Assembly: GCA_013396915.1 (NCBI GenBank)
Contig: VWZL01000320.1
Location: forward strand, 455,048-519,047
Source: Stercorarius parasiticus
Taxonomy: Eukaryota > Chordata > Aves > Charadriiformes > Stercorariidae
Reading direction: 5' to 3'
DNA: 64,000 bases
Below, one piece after another: positions 35,336 through 46,186 of this stretch (position 1 is the stretch's first letter; each line of letters opens with the position of its first letter). The translations under genes and the position numbers were made by a program. Below the pieces are notes generated by a model. It was not told where the DNA came from. It worked only from the letters and a program-made list of their open reading frames with translations, and did no database searches.

Positions 35336-37455
35336 TAAAATGCCCTCTTGAAAGAGGTACTTTCCTAAAGTCTAAATCTAGAGTCAGAACAAGTCTTATA
35401 AAAGTTAAGTGCAGTCCTGAGGGCTGATGTGTCCAAATATTCCAGCTTAATCTTGGCTAGAATTTGAACATTTTGAACAGCTACATCTAACGGTATGTGC
35501 CTACCTAGCTTGTAATACTCCCCTGGAATTTATCAATGACACACTCCATGTAATTGTGGTTAATTTTTGTCCGTCTAAAATCCTTTTTTGGTTTTGCAAG
35601 GGAGAGACTGCAAAGAGGGAGTATGTAAAAAATTCTTTCTCAACCAAAAGCAAAAAGTTGATTTTTTTTTTTCTTCCCACAATGAAGAATTAAAACAATG
35701 TTTGTTGCTTTCATGCCTAATGTCAGAGTCTCTGCTAAAAAATAGTAAGAAGAAATATGATGAATTTTTCATATGGAACTTATTCCCTGTAATTTTATAA
35801 TGTACATATGTGAGGTTTTATGAAGACTTACACTAAAAGGCTTTAGAACAGTGTAATAAAGGAAAACCATTCATAACGTCCTTTGGTATCAAGAGAGCTA
35901 AACAGCCACATTTTAAGCGAGGGAAATAAAATGAAGGGCAAGTAGTGACAGACTGTTGCAAATGCAGTTCATTTTCTCCAAGATTTACAGAAAGAACCAG
36001 CCTTGATTCTAAGGTTCTTTGCACTATTTTCCTTTCTTCATAATCTGTACCTTTGCAAGATGTAACATTCCTATATCCATTCTCTGACTACTGAAAGACG
36101 TGTTCCACCTGCATATAAAATACCAGTCACTTACCTGATTTCATGACGTATTTTCTTTTTTAAGAAGGTGCCTGAAAACCTTTATTTAGGACAAAAATAC
36201 ATCTTCAAAGCTACTACAGTATGTCCTACTAATGGGGTGATTGCGTGTTACATCTGTGAAAACCTGTTGTTGCTTAATAGAAATCAGAGGAGACACAGGA
36301 ACAAATTTGTTTGTCTCTGTCCATATTTCTTTAAATCTTGTTTTTAGTAGGAAGCATGCATAAGATATGGATAACCATGATTTATCACTTCTGTTTGTAT
36401 TGTCATTAGTTGCAAGCAGTGAACCTTTTGTCTTTCAGAGAAGTTCTTATTAATTTATTAGCTATATTGCAGTAGCATCAAGAGGTCCCAGTGAGAAATG
36501 AAAATCCTCTTGTGTTTAGCACTGGTGATGTATCCAATTAAACAAAAAAACAAAGTTCACTTTCAACTATAGCGTAGGGCAAGAGCCAGCAAGTACAGAA
36601 GGTAGAGATGTAGCTTCCTCAAGAAGACAACTAACAAAACCGATTTTATTTTGTAGAATAAACAGAGGTCTCAGCCTGTTTTTCTGTTGTTAAATGATAG
36701 AAGCATCGGGGCAAAGTTGAATTTGTAATAACATCATGAGATCCCATATTGTGAAAGATAAATAGCAAATTTGGCCTAATGCCTCAATAAATTAATTAAA
36801 TTGAGTTAATCTGACTTTTAGTTCCTGTGACTTCCTTAGTTTAGCAGATTAATTTCTGAGCAATGCAGCTTCAAAGAATCCACTTTATTCTGGGGAGGTG
36901 TACTATAACGAAGTTAGAGGATTTTCTAGAGGCGCAATGTCTGCACATGAACGAATCTGGAATTCTTGCATCCATTGAGCCATGTAGTACTTTGAGTTGG
37001 AGACTTTAAGCGTTTGTGTTTCAACCAGAGCAGAACTCTTGCCTTCAAAAGAAAGAAAAAAAAATCTGCTAGAAATACTATGCAGAAACGCAAATTTACC
37101 AAGAAGGAGAAAACATAATTCAGGGTGTTTTTCATCTAGGCAGCAGGCATACTAATTTTTACCTGATCTTCATGTGTCTCAGCACATTAATAGTGGAGAC
37201 AGTTGGTGTCATCTAGTTTGCTGTCTAAGAGTAAAATATTGTAAGGCATTAATTTGTAGAAACAGGTCAATTGAAAGGAACAGAAATCCAAGCATAAAGG
37301 GTGAGCTAATAAAAGCAGTTATCTTTATTACCTCTATCCCCTTCCTAAAGCCAAAATGTAATACCATTTTTTCGTAAGGAGTTCTTTTTGTCAATGGATC
37401 TTTAAATCTGCATATCTTCGTTTCAGAGTTCTAGGTTAATAAAGTATATTTCCTG

Positions 37456-37492
37456 AATGGGATCCTGCAAAAGTAGTCCTGCGTGAGGGGTT
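37456..37492 (+). repeat. Possible ancient amniote repeat relic
   Basis: GGGATCCTGCAAAAGTAGTC, followed by CTGCGTGAGGG, recalls the GATCCTGCAAA...ACTCACGTGAG block of the unnamed amniote repeat seen at 23.7 kb. Very short. Confidence 0.28.
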
Positions 37493-38065
37493 TCATAATG
37501 ATCATTTTAATGACAGGAAAACCACCCACAGATAGGTGGGTTTTAGTTTAGCACAAGCCACTGTTCACGTCCCATTAGTGTGATGTACTCTGGAGCTGAG
37601 GGGCAAACTTCTGCTACAGCGTGTAGGTAAAACTGCTGCATCAGGGCAGTGGACAGTGTCCATGGGAATGACAGTAGCACGCAACAGTTATGACGTTCAA
37701 AAACAAAATCAAGATATAACTACCTGCATCTTCAGATAGTATGAATTAGAGATGTGTAACTGAAATAAGTGGAGTGATTTGTGATAGCTAAGGGCAGTCC
37801 GATGTCCTTAGAAGAAATGAGCAGCTCTAAAAGCAGAAAGAGGACAGCAGAGACTTAAGTTAGTGGTGCACACTGAAAGCGTTTGGGGGGAAAAGTTGTA
37901 AAGAGAAACTAGAGACTGAAGTACTAAGTAAGTGCTATTGGTTCTTGTGCACTGACTGGGTGATTGTGGTGGGATCCCCAAAAGCCACAAGTCATGAGGA
38001 AAGGCAGCGTAAGCCAGCCTGCAGAAAGTTAGGAGGAGCACTCTGCAGCTTGAGCCCCAAGCTGC

Positions 38066-38102
38066 AGATTTAAGCACCTAAATTCATTTGGGATCCTCAG
38101 CC
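38066..38102 (+). repeat. Possible ancient amniote repeat relic
   Basis: CAGATTTAAGCACCTAAATT, followed by CATTTGGGATCCTCAGCC, resembles the GATTTAGGCACCTAAATTCCTTTG...GGATCTGAGCC type of dispersed repeat. Short match only. Confidence 0.28.
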
Positions 38103-41100
38103 ATGAGCTCTCCCAGCAGATAGATATCTACATAGGGTCAGTTTTTCCTTGTGTCAAAATTTAAAACAAAATAAAAATTAAAATAATTAAAAAAAAAATC
38201 TCTAGCATTTATTTGAGTGGTTCAGGTGTCGGCTCTGGCCTCAGGTGACCTGGAAGCGCAGTTTTTCAGGCACATGGCTGAGCAGTGGTGTTGCTGGTGC
38301 TTAGGAGCATGATTTTCCCAGCCACCATGGTTCCACTTTGTTGTGAGTGCTCTGTCATCAAAGGCTCAACAAAAAGGGACTATGGCTTGATGTGGTTAGA
38401 GCATCATCTTTCAAGGATAAGATTTCTCTTACTGGACCTGCTCCAACTAATGTTTTGGTATCAGTGTTGATATTTCCTATTCGATACTGAACTACACTAT
38501 AGAATTGATCATCAGGATCCCAATCCTACCTGTTCTTGAAGGAGTGCACTAACCTTGGGTCTGCTGGAAGAGGTGTTGGGAGAGGCAGATCATCTGGTTT
38601 CAGTCTGTGGGAGAACCGGGCGTTGTAAGTAAGGTGGGCAGAGCAATGCCTGCTTTTGAACACCACAGGCACTGAGCAGTTTGGAATAATCCCAACTTTG
38701 TTGTACGTGCACCCAGTGGCCCAGGTGCCTCAGGGGACATGTTTTTAAGCAGGTTTGGCTACATGCAAAGCCTGGTAAGAGCAGAAGACAGGTTTTATAC
38801 TGGTCTCTAATGCTGAACCTGGGTGACTGAAGAGGCAGTTAAGATCATAAATCTGTTCTTTATCTAATCTTTTGGCTAAAACAGTTTTAGTAGACAAGGA
38901 TGTTTTACATAACTACTGCCTGAATCATTGCGGTGTGTTGATCTGATGTCTTCTACAGCATATAATGTTGTCAGAACTGAGGTTTTCTCAGACCTGGTGA
39001 AATCCAAGGTGTTTATCTTAAGAGTCAATTTATCATTTTGTAAATTGAACTCAAAGTTTTAAAGGCTTTAAGGAAAAGCTGACTGGATGTACTTTTCAGA
39101 ATGTCAGTCCCACCTAATAGAGGAAAAAGTGAGAGAATTGATGCATCTAAGAGAGTTACTAACATTGTTCAGGTTTAAGGGTCTTTTAGGTCCTCTTTCT
39201 AGAAGAAAAGGTGCATTTACCTCTGCTGCTCTGTGGTGTTTATCTTTTTAAGATAAGTGTCCTGGGTAATACCGTTTGCAGTGTACAGATTTTTTCTGGA
39301 GTTATGACTTGGTGTTTATAGTCCTCTAGTGATGTCTACAAAAAGCAGACATATATTATCTCATAAACCTGCCTCAGCTTGAAAAAAAGTAAAAAATGAA
39401 TCTATGGCAAATAAATATCTTTCCCAATATAACACCCCGACAACCCGTGCACTTCTCAGTGAAATTAAGGGAGTTTTTCACATGGGAAGATTTTCCACCT
39501 TTAGATAAAATCATTATAGACTGCTTAGGCTGAATATTGATTAAACTCACAAAATAAAATATATGTGAGGGTGGAAATGGTAGACCGGTATTCTTACAGT
39601 ATCCCTCTGAAAATTCATATATCTGTTTTTTGTTTTGTTTTTTTTTTTTTCCCCCTTAGAGATTTACACTTTTAAATACAGATCAATTATTTTGCTGCCT
39701 GAAGCTCCTGTGTCCTTTGCTTCCTGTGACTTTGCTACAACTCATTGCTTTCCTAAATGACAACACGAGCATCAGTATGAAACTCATAACATAGACATTG
39801 ATCTCTGCGATGATGCTTAAAATCAAACCCTAGCTACCTGGTGATAGATGAATTGTTGTGCTTTGGCTCTTACAGTTGTGGAAGGGTTGGGTTTTTTTCT
39901 CAATTTGTTGCCGTTTTACATTGATGTGTAAGAATGAAGAATAAATACTTAGGCACATAACACTGCTGAAAGCTCCAGTGACAATTTCTGTACCTTTTCA
40001 CAGCCTGGACAGAAAAGCAGGAGGTACGTGCAGCAAACAGTGCAGGGAGTTTGTCTCTCTTAATCCCAAACATTTGGTTTCAAAGCATGAGAAAAAAAAA
40101 ACAACAACAAAACCAGAATGAAATTGTCATATTCAGTTTAACACCCAAGGGGAGATTCTGTATAGTTTATCCCTGGTTTTCCCATTGTGCTGGGTCTGTG
40201 CTGGCTGCCAGCATGTCCTATGGCACAAGGACATGTGGTCTCTCCTTGGTCTCTCCTAGCTGGAAGTGCCTGTCCTCACCTCTTTGCTGCAGCAGTTCTC
40301 CAGATGGCTTCGAGGCACAGGGCAAGCTGCTCCTGCCTCCAAACTCTTCTCCCCTCTGAAATTTCATCTCGTTCCTACAGTTTAACTCTCTTTTGTGCTT
40401 TTGTAAGAACTTCAGGCCCAGTTATCCTGTATCCTGTCGATTCCCAGAAATGGTCCCGACATGATGAAAAAACCTCACTCCCTAGGGCCACTCTATTCAG
40501 TAACAATCTTGCATTTAGGGTGTTAAGCTACTAAAGGGAGAGAATTCAGACAGATTTCAGGTCTCGTGTCAGGTTTGCGTGACAATGGTAAAAATGCCTT
40601 TGTTTATAATAGCATTTATGCCACTGATAACACAGGCACAGCTGTTCCGCAGTTGGTCAGTGCTGAAATATGGATAGTCATTTTCTTAGTAAAGACAGCC
40701 TTTGTTTCTATTTTTATCCTAGGTTATCACCCTGCTTTAAGGATAATAAAATCTGCTCTAATGAGTAGCATTTTTTTTTTAAAAAAAAGTACTTTCCATC
40801 CTTTCTGTCCTTTCCTTCCTTCCTTTCCCTGCAAACAAGGTAAATGCCACTAAAGTGATGTGAGAAGAGCATTTTGGAATGTGTTTGGATTCATTGTGGG
40901 GTTTTTCCATCTAGGAGTTCACATGACACAATGGAAAGTGGGATCTAACACCTCCAGTATAAGCTATTAGACTATCTATAAAGCACTACACTCATCTTTA
41001 TAAGTGAAATTGCGTGTACGGTCAGAATAACTGGGACACAGTGGCTTTGAATATAAGTAGCGTTGTTATCTCTGGTGCGAACATCAGCAGAGATTACCAT

Positions 41101-42645
41101 GGTCTGTTGTGATGGCCCTGGGGATGGCCTTGCAGTAGGCACTGTACTATTTGTTTTCATTCTTTTCTCAACAAAATAGCGTTTTGATGCTCGGAAGGCG
41201 TGACCCTTGTCAAATTGTGTTGACTCTCTTCATTCTTCTTTGAGCCACACAGGAGAAGAGGTGTGAGCACAAGCAGTTAGAAAAGTTGAAAAGGTGCTGG
41301 CAGAGGATGCAGAAATTGATGATTGACACTGTGAAAACCGTTTGTTCTGTAGAGCCACCAAGACACTGTGGGCGTTATGTTCAGATGGATCCAGGATCCT
41401 CAGTCAGTGTCTTCAGTGTTGTCTCCTAGAAGATCAGTAGCTTTTCTTCCAACTAGTTATATTAGATCCCACCAATGGGATCTGGTCTGATGTACAGACA
41501 TATTATATTATGGAAAAATTCCCAGGCTTAGCCTGTGTGTGCCACCACTCAGAAATAAAACCCAGCTATACTGTGGAGGCAGCAGCAATTGCTCAGAGCT
41601 CTTTTTGGACATGCTCAAGTTGAAGATGTGACCTCAGTCCCATGGGTGTCTTTTCTTGTGTAGCTGTCATTTCCACCTCCTGCTTTTCTCTTAGGCTGGG
41701 AGAAAGTCCCAAAATAGGCATTTGAGCTTTTGGCAGTGTTTGCTGCCTAATTACTTATTCTTCATTCCCTACAGAGATATGGTGGTGCGTGGGATTCTCT
41801 GGTTTGTGTAAAACTTCGAAGTAGCATGTTCCTCTTGTGGTTCACAAGACATAGGTTGGAAACCCTGACACAGAACAAACATGTTTCCTTGTTCTTAAGC
41901 TGGGTTGGGCAAAACTTTCTCATTTTGGCGTAGAAATTTTATCTTTTCCAATTTCAGAAGATGGGCAAGGCAATTCAATGGAAGAATTGCAGAATCTTGT
42001 TTTCTTGATGTGCCCGGAAACTGAATCCCATTTGGACAATAACTGCTAGTCCATAAACAAGCTACTGCATTCAGTATAAGGGTGACTGTGTGAGGTTTCT
42101 GTAGTACAGGAGTTGATCAAATGCGCCTCTAATAATCTGAAGTCTGGAAAACCTTTTACAATTATTTAAACATCTTTCTTGAAATATGCATGATACTTTA
42201 CCTGTATGTTTCCCACAAGCTGTGCATACTCAGTGCTTATAGTTTCTGAAAACAAAACATGGATAGGCTTTGATGATAATTCAAAGCTGATATAGGATTG
42301 TTTTGATTAGTTAGAGATCATAGCTGCTGTCCTAGAAGGGGAGAACTGCATTTGTGTAGTACCAGAAACAGGTTTTTATCTTGTCATTTGTTTGAATAAT
42401 GTGAGACTGTCACCTCTGTCTCCCTTCAGAAACTTTCTTTTCTGGCTCACCTTACTGAGATAATTTCCAAAAAAATATCAACACAGATGAAATGAATAGA
42501 GCCTTTTTTTATAAATTAGCCCTTATTGCAACCCAGGTGCAAGTCCAAGGGAAGTCAGAGGACACGCTTAGCATTCAGCAGTTCTCCCCAAGATTATTCT
42601 AAGAAACACGTATCGCCCAATACTGAAGCCTGCTCTGGTCTGATA

Positions 42646-42908
42646 AGGTTTGTCTACATGCGGAAGTCAGCGTGCTGTTGAACTAGAATAACAGTGTACA
42701 GCGTGGTATCTTCTTCACAGTAATTCTCTGCATGACCAGGCGCAGGGTGTATGTCCTAAGGCTGCTTTCAAAGTCAACTAAGCTGCTTTCTCATTAAAAG
42801 TCTAATACACACTTCTGTCTGATGTGATTGCAGTGTCGGTGATTGTGTGTGTCAGTATGCTGCTAATTCACATCTTACCGTGTCTAGACTCTCATGTTGA
42901 CAAGCCCT
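42646..42908. mobile_element. Non-autonomous DNA-transposon-like relic with terminal inverted repeats
   Basis: The left end AGGTTTGTCTACATG (from 42646) is matched by the right end CATGTTGACAAGCCCT (ending 42908). Reverse-complemented, the right end reads AGGGCTTGTCAACATG, so the termini agree in most positions. The TTGTCTACA-type end recalls old hAT-like non-autonomous elements of sauropsids. The element is 263 bp and contains no open frame of note. I do not see a clean 8-bp target duplication, as expected if it is old. Confidence 0.5.
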
Positions 42909-43177
42909 AAGTATTTCAATTTTAAGGTCTTGGTCACTTATTTCTGTAAGTGCAACAGAAATACCAGTGCACTGTGCTGTGATACAGAGTGCTCAGATGC
43001 TACATACCAGAGTAGAACACTGTGCTCATTGAAGTGAATACAACATTTTAACTGATTTTAGTGAAAGATCCGACTTTACTCTTGTGTTTGTGTGTTTACT
43101 TATATCACAGTAAAACCTAAAGATGCAACCTGGAATTTTAGCCTCATTGTGCTATTACTGGTAAGTTGACATCTAAA

Positions 43178-43365
43178 GAGAGCTTAGAGAAGAGCAATAA
43201 AAATGAGAAGAGAGGCTTTGAGCCAGGTTTGATTTAAGAGGAAAAATTAAAGGATTTGAGCGTGCATAGCTTGTTTGAGGTTGACAAAGAAGACAATATG
43301 ACTGTAAATACTTCAAAAGTTTAATTCCAAAACCAGCAGAGGATTTGCTTAATGTTAAGGACATT
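43178..43365 (+). mobile_element. Ancient CR1/L3-type LINE relic
   Basis: GAGCTTAGAGAAGAGCAATA, then AAATGAGAAGAGAGGCTTTG, then GAGGAAAAATTAAAGGATTT, then GCATAGCTTGTTTGAGG, follows the sense C-terminal region of an old CR1/L3 LINE (R-R-A-T-K-M ... Y-E-E-R-L-K-E-L ... L-F-S-L-E). Frames are broken. A SINE-like relic follows directly. Confidence 0.55.
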
Positions 43366-43371
43366 CCAAAG

Positions 43372-43665
43372 GTTAGGACAGCAGCTCAGGAGACCTGGGG
43401 TTAATTCCATGACATACATCCTTAGGCAAGTCATTTCTGCTTAGATCCTAGCAAATTCCTAAAGGCACCCAACTGCCACTTCTTTGTCTACATCATGGAG
43501 TGTTAGTCAGCTGAGACTGAAAACCACCTAATTTAGACAATTAACTTGCTAAATACCTTTTCAGGTCTGGATCTTGGCCTCTACCTGCCTCAGCTATATA
43601 TGTCTGTGAATGGGTAAAAGCTGCCCTTTGTCATAGAAAGAGTGTGAGAATAATATGTTCAGAAA
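43372..43665 (+). mobile_element. MIR-like CORE-SINE relic
   Basis: CTCAGGAGACCTGGGGTTAA, then CCTTAGGCAAGTCATTTCTG, is the classic MIR-type order: box-B region, then the core TTGGGCAAGTCACTT. Further on, CTGCCTCAGCTATATATGTC and GAATGGGTAAAAGCTGCCC match the later TGCCTCAGTTTCCCCATCTGTAAAATGGG part. The middle (about 43450-43560) fits less well and may be another inserted or diverged piece. Confidence 0.6.
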
Positions 43666-45029
43666 GTATGGGTGTTTGTTATTTGTAACAATGGGAGCCA
43701 TGCAAGTATACTGAGCAGAAAAACTAATTAAGATGGGATTTATTTCACTTGTCTGTAGTGTAAGGTAGTCATCTAATCTTTCTCTATTTTCAGTACAGAG
43801 ATGAGGTGCTCCAAAGGGCAATGAGCCCTATTTGGCAACTGTATCTGAAACGGGGGATGAATTCACCCCAGCAGTGGCTGTCTCCACTTTCTCTGGAGGG
43901 AGCTAAGACAATGCCTGAATTTTAGATGGTTGAAATCAGGCAAGAATAAAAGGACCAAACAAAATCAGCTCAGCTTGATTTTAAGGGAAAAAAAATGTCT
44001 TCAATGAGTGTATTTACTGAAATGTTCTTTTAAGAGAATTACAAAAACCACCTCAAAGAACTTCCTTTTTCCTCCTGTTATTTCTCATAAAACATTCAGG
44101 AAGTATTTTATTAAAAACTAACGACATGATAGAGCTCCCACTTACCACGTTTGTGTGAAGCAGTCCTTGTACAGACTAGCAACCTCCCTAAAGTGCTATG
44201 GTGCACGTACTACTAATGAATGTTGTAGCCAGTAAGGCCTACGTGTCCCAAGTTACCTAATACTACATTTGAAAACCTAGGCCTTAATAACTAAATGGGA
44301 GCTGAGCTCCTTTGAAAATCTCCTCCTAATGTCTCTTGCTTTAATACAGAAACCTCATGCGAGCTGGAGATACTGTGTTACCTCTAGGTGGTAGCTACCT
44401 CCTTGAAAAAGACTGATCCTTAGAGAAAATACAATTATGGGCACTGTGAATTTAAAGAAAAAACATAATGTGGGAAAGTTATTCATAGGAGTGCTACAGA
44501 AATTCTGGGAGCTTCTATTAGAGCTGCTGGAGGTCCATGCTCAAAGCCGTTGTAGGATGCTGGGGGTCTGAGGAAAGGTTGAGCAATAAAGACTCATGAG
44601 GAAGACTGAGATAACCTATCTGAGGTCCCTGCTAACTCGTGCAATTGCACAAGTTCACATTTCAAAGAAAGCTGAGCTTAATTAGTTTATCCTGCTGTAG
44701 GTGTGACTCCGTGATAGAATCCTCCTTTATATTATTACATTTGTTACCCTGCAGAACAGCGATATCTCTTTGTGACTAGTTTACTCCTTTTGGTTTGCAC
44801 TCTTCAAAGAAAAGGCCTGCTTTGAGGCTTTGTCTCTCTTCTCTTGGTAGCTCCCACCTCCAGCCTCTCCAGAGCTCATCTTCACACAGCTGGACTCTTA
44901 TTTTCCTCACAACTGCTTGTCGTTTGCCTGCTTCACTGTCTCTGTAGGGGAGGGAAGGAGAGAGTCCTTTTGCTATTCAGCCCTCTGTCTCCTGGCTCAT
45001 CTATTGATGAAGAGGCAGGGATGAGTGAG
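43666..45029. other. Unique non-coding sequence
   Basis: No supported exon. One possible ancient-repeat block is listed at 44278-44340. Confidence 0.35.
44278..44340 (+). repeat. Possible ancient amniote repeat relic
   Basis: CTAGGCCTTAATAACTAAAT, then GGGAGCTGAGCTCCTTTGAA, then AATCTCCTCC, resembles the CAATGGGAGCTGAGCACCTTTGAAAATCTGGCC block common in old sauropsid repeats. Family not assigned. Confidence 0.4.
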
Positions 45030-45112
45030 CAATAAGTCACTTCAGGGACAGGGACCTGGTGTCAGAGAGCCTGTGGCCACATATGATACTGGACTAGACT
45101 CATGCTTGGGAA
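45030..45112 (+). mobile_element. CR1/L3-type LINE 3' end relic
   Basis: GGACCTGGTGTCAGAGAGCC, then TGTGGCCACATATGATACTG, then GACTAGACTCATGC, follows the sense 3' end of an old amniote CR1/L3-type LINE (GGCACCTGGCATTGGCCACTG...CAGGATACTGGGCTAGATGGACC). About 80 bp remain. Confidence 0.5.
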
Positions 45113-45532
45113 TGTCTAAAATATGCTGAATTTATAAGCCCAAAATGTATTTGCAAGAGTTTATATTGCTTTTTCTTGACCTTCCAGACCCAACACCTAT
45201 TACTTTGGGAAATTGGAGACAGACTGTCCTAAGAACTTAGAGGAGGATTTAGGGTTCACATAGGGGATCTAAACACAGCGGGGGTTTTATCTAGGTGTGG
45301 AGCAATCCTGACTTAGACCAGGACACAAACTAAGAACTCTCTAACTGAAGAAGTGCATTTGGGTCACAAGGCTGTGAGCTTAAACCCCCATCTTCAACCT
45401 GAGTGAGACTTAGTCAGCAAGTTAGGTGTGAGGTGCACCTATTGCTGGTTCCCTAGAGAGTCTGGGCTTGAACTAGGCACTATGTTCCTGGACACTGGAA
45501 GGACTTTTGGCTGTGTCTGCTGCAGAAACGCA

Positions 45533-45560
45533 TATATATACATGCGCACATGTATATATA
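45533..45560. repeat. Perfect 12-bp AT-rich inverted repeat
   Basis: TATATATACATG (45533-45544) and CATGTATATATA (45549-45560) flank the spacer CGCA. It resembles a small alternating purine-pyrimidine cruciform; no function is inferred. Confidence 0.75.
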
Positions 45561-46059
45561 CATTCTGCACTGTCAATGTGTAAGGGAATAAAAGTGGAGA
45601 TTATATGAATTGCACTGAGACCAGCTTCTTGCTGGAATCCCTTGACACACCAGAGTCCCAATCCTTTCCATGAGTGACTCCAAACCTGTGAATTCACATC
45701 ATCTGCTTTATGCCCTAATTCAGGGGCTCTGAATCATCCTCTGTATGTACCTATCTCTTTCCTGTGGTTTACATCCTCTGAATCTCACCCAGATGCCTGA
45801 TGTCAGTGAAAGATGCTTCCAAGTGCCCAGTGGTTCAGACACAGAGGATGACTCTGTGTATGAGTGCTTGTCCACAGGTCACTGCAGGTTGTAAAACATA
45901 ACACAGAGGACAGAGAGAAAGCAGACAACAGTGACAGGAACACCACATTGCCTATATATAGCTAAGTAGCTGTTGTGCTCTGCCTGTTACTGTTATGAAC
46001 AACTATCTCACTTTTTGCTCCCTGTCTCTGTTTTATCCATCTGGTGTCATTCGTTATAT

Positions 46060-46186
46060 ACTTAGACTATAAGCTGAAAGGAGGAGAGACTCTTGTATCC
46101 TCCTTCATAGTGTGTGCAGCAGTATGGGGTCCTGCCCCTGACTGGGGCCTCTAGGCACTATCCCAGTATAAATAATACATAAAAAT
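46060..46186 (+). mobile_element. L2/SINE-type 3' tail relic
   Basis: The run ACTTAGACTATAAGCTGAAA, then AGTATGGGGTCCTGCCCCTG, then ACTGGGGCCTCTAGGCACTA, then AGTATAAATAATACATAA, matches the recurring amniote 3' unit TAGACTGTAAGCTCT...ACAATGGGGTCCTG...GGCCTCTAGGCGCTAC...AATACAAATAATA. This is one of the clearest old repeats in the window. I am unsure whether it is best filed under MIR-like SINE or an L2-type tail. Confidence 0.65.

Larger units (their letters stand above)
35336..42645. other. Long unique non-coding stretch
   Basis: No supported exon. It contains two weak ancient-repeat matches (37456-37492 and 38066-38102), a T-rich tract near 39628-39652 and an A-rich run near 38186-38200. 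An AT-rich, homeobox-motif-rich block near 36770-36860 (AATAAATTAATTAAATTGAG) looks unique and could be a conserved non-coding element, but this cannot be judged here. Confidence 0.4.

Noticed and set aside
38380..38460. tRNA-like phrase GTGGTTAGAGCATCATCTTT
   Set aside because: It resembles a box A, but I found no fitting box B, acceptor stem or anticodon arm, so neither a tRNA gene nor a SINE is supported.
38855..38890. Phrase AATCTTTTGGCTAAAACAG resembling part of U2 snRNA
   Set aside because: Only a few bases match and the rest of U2 is absent in either orientation.
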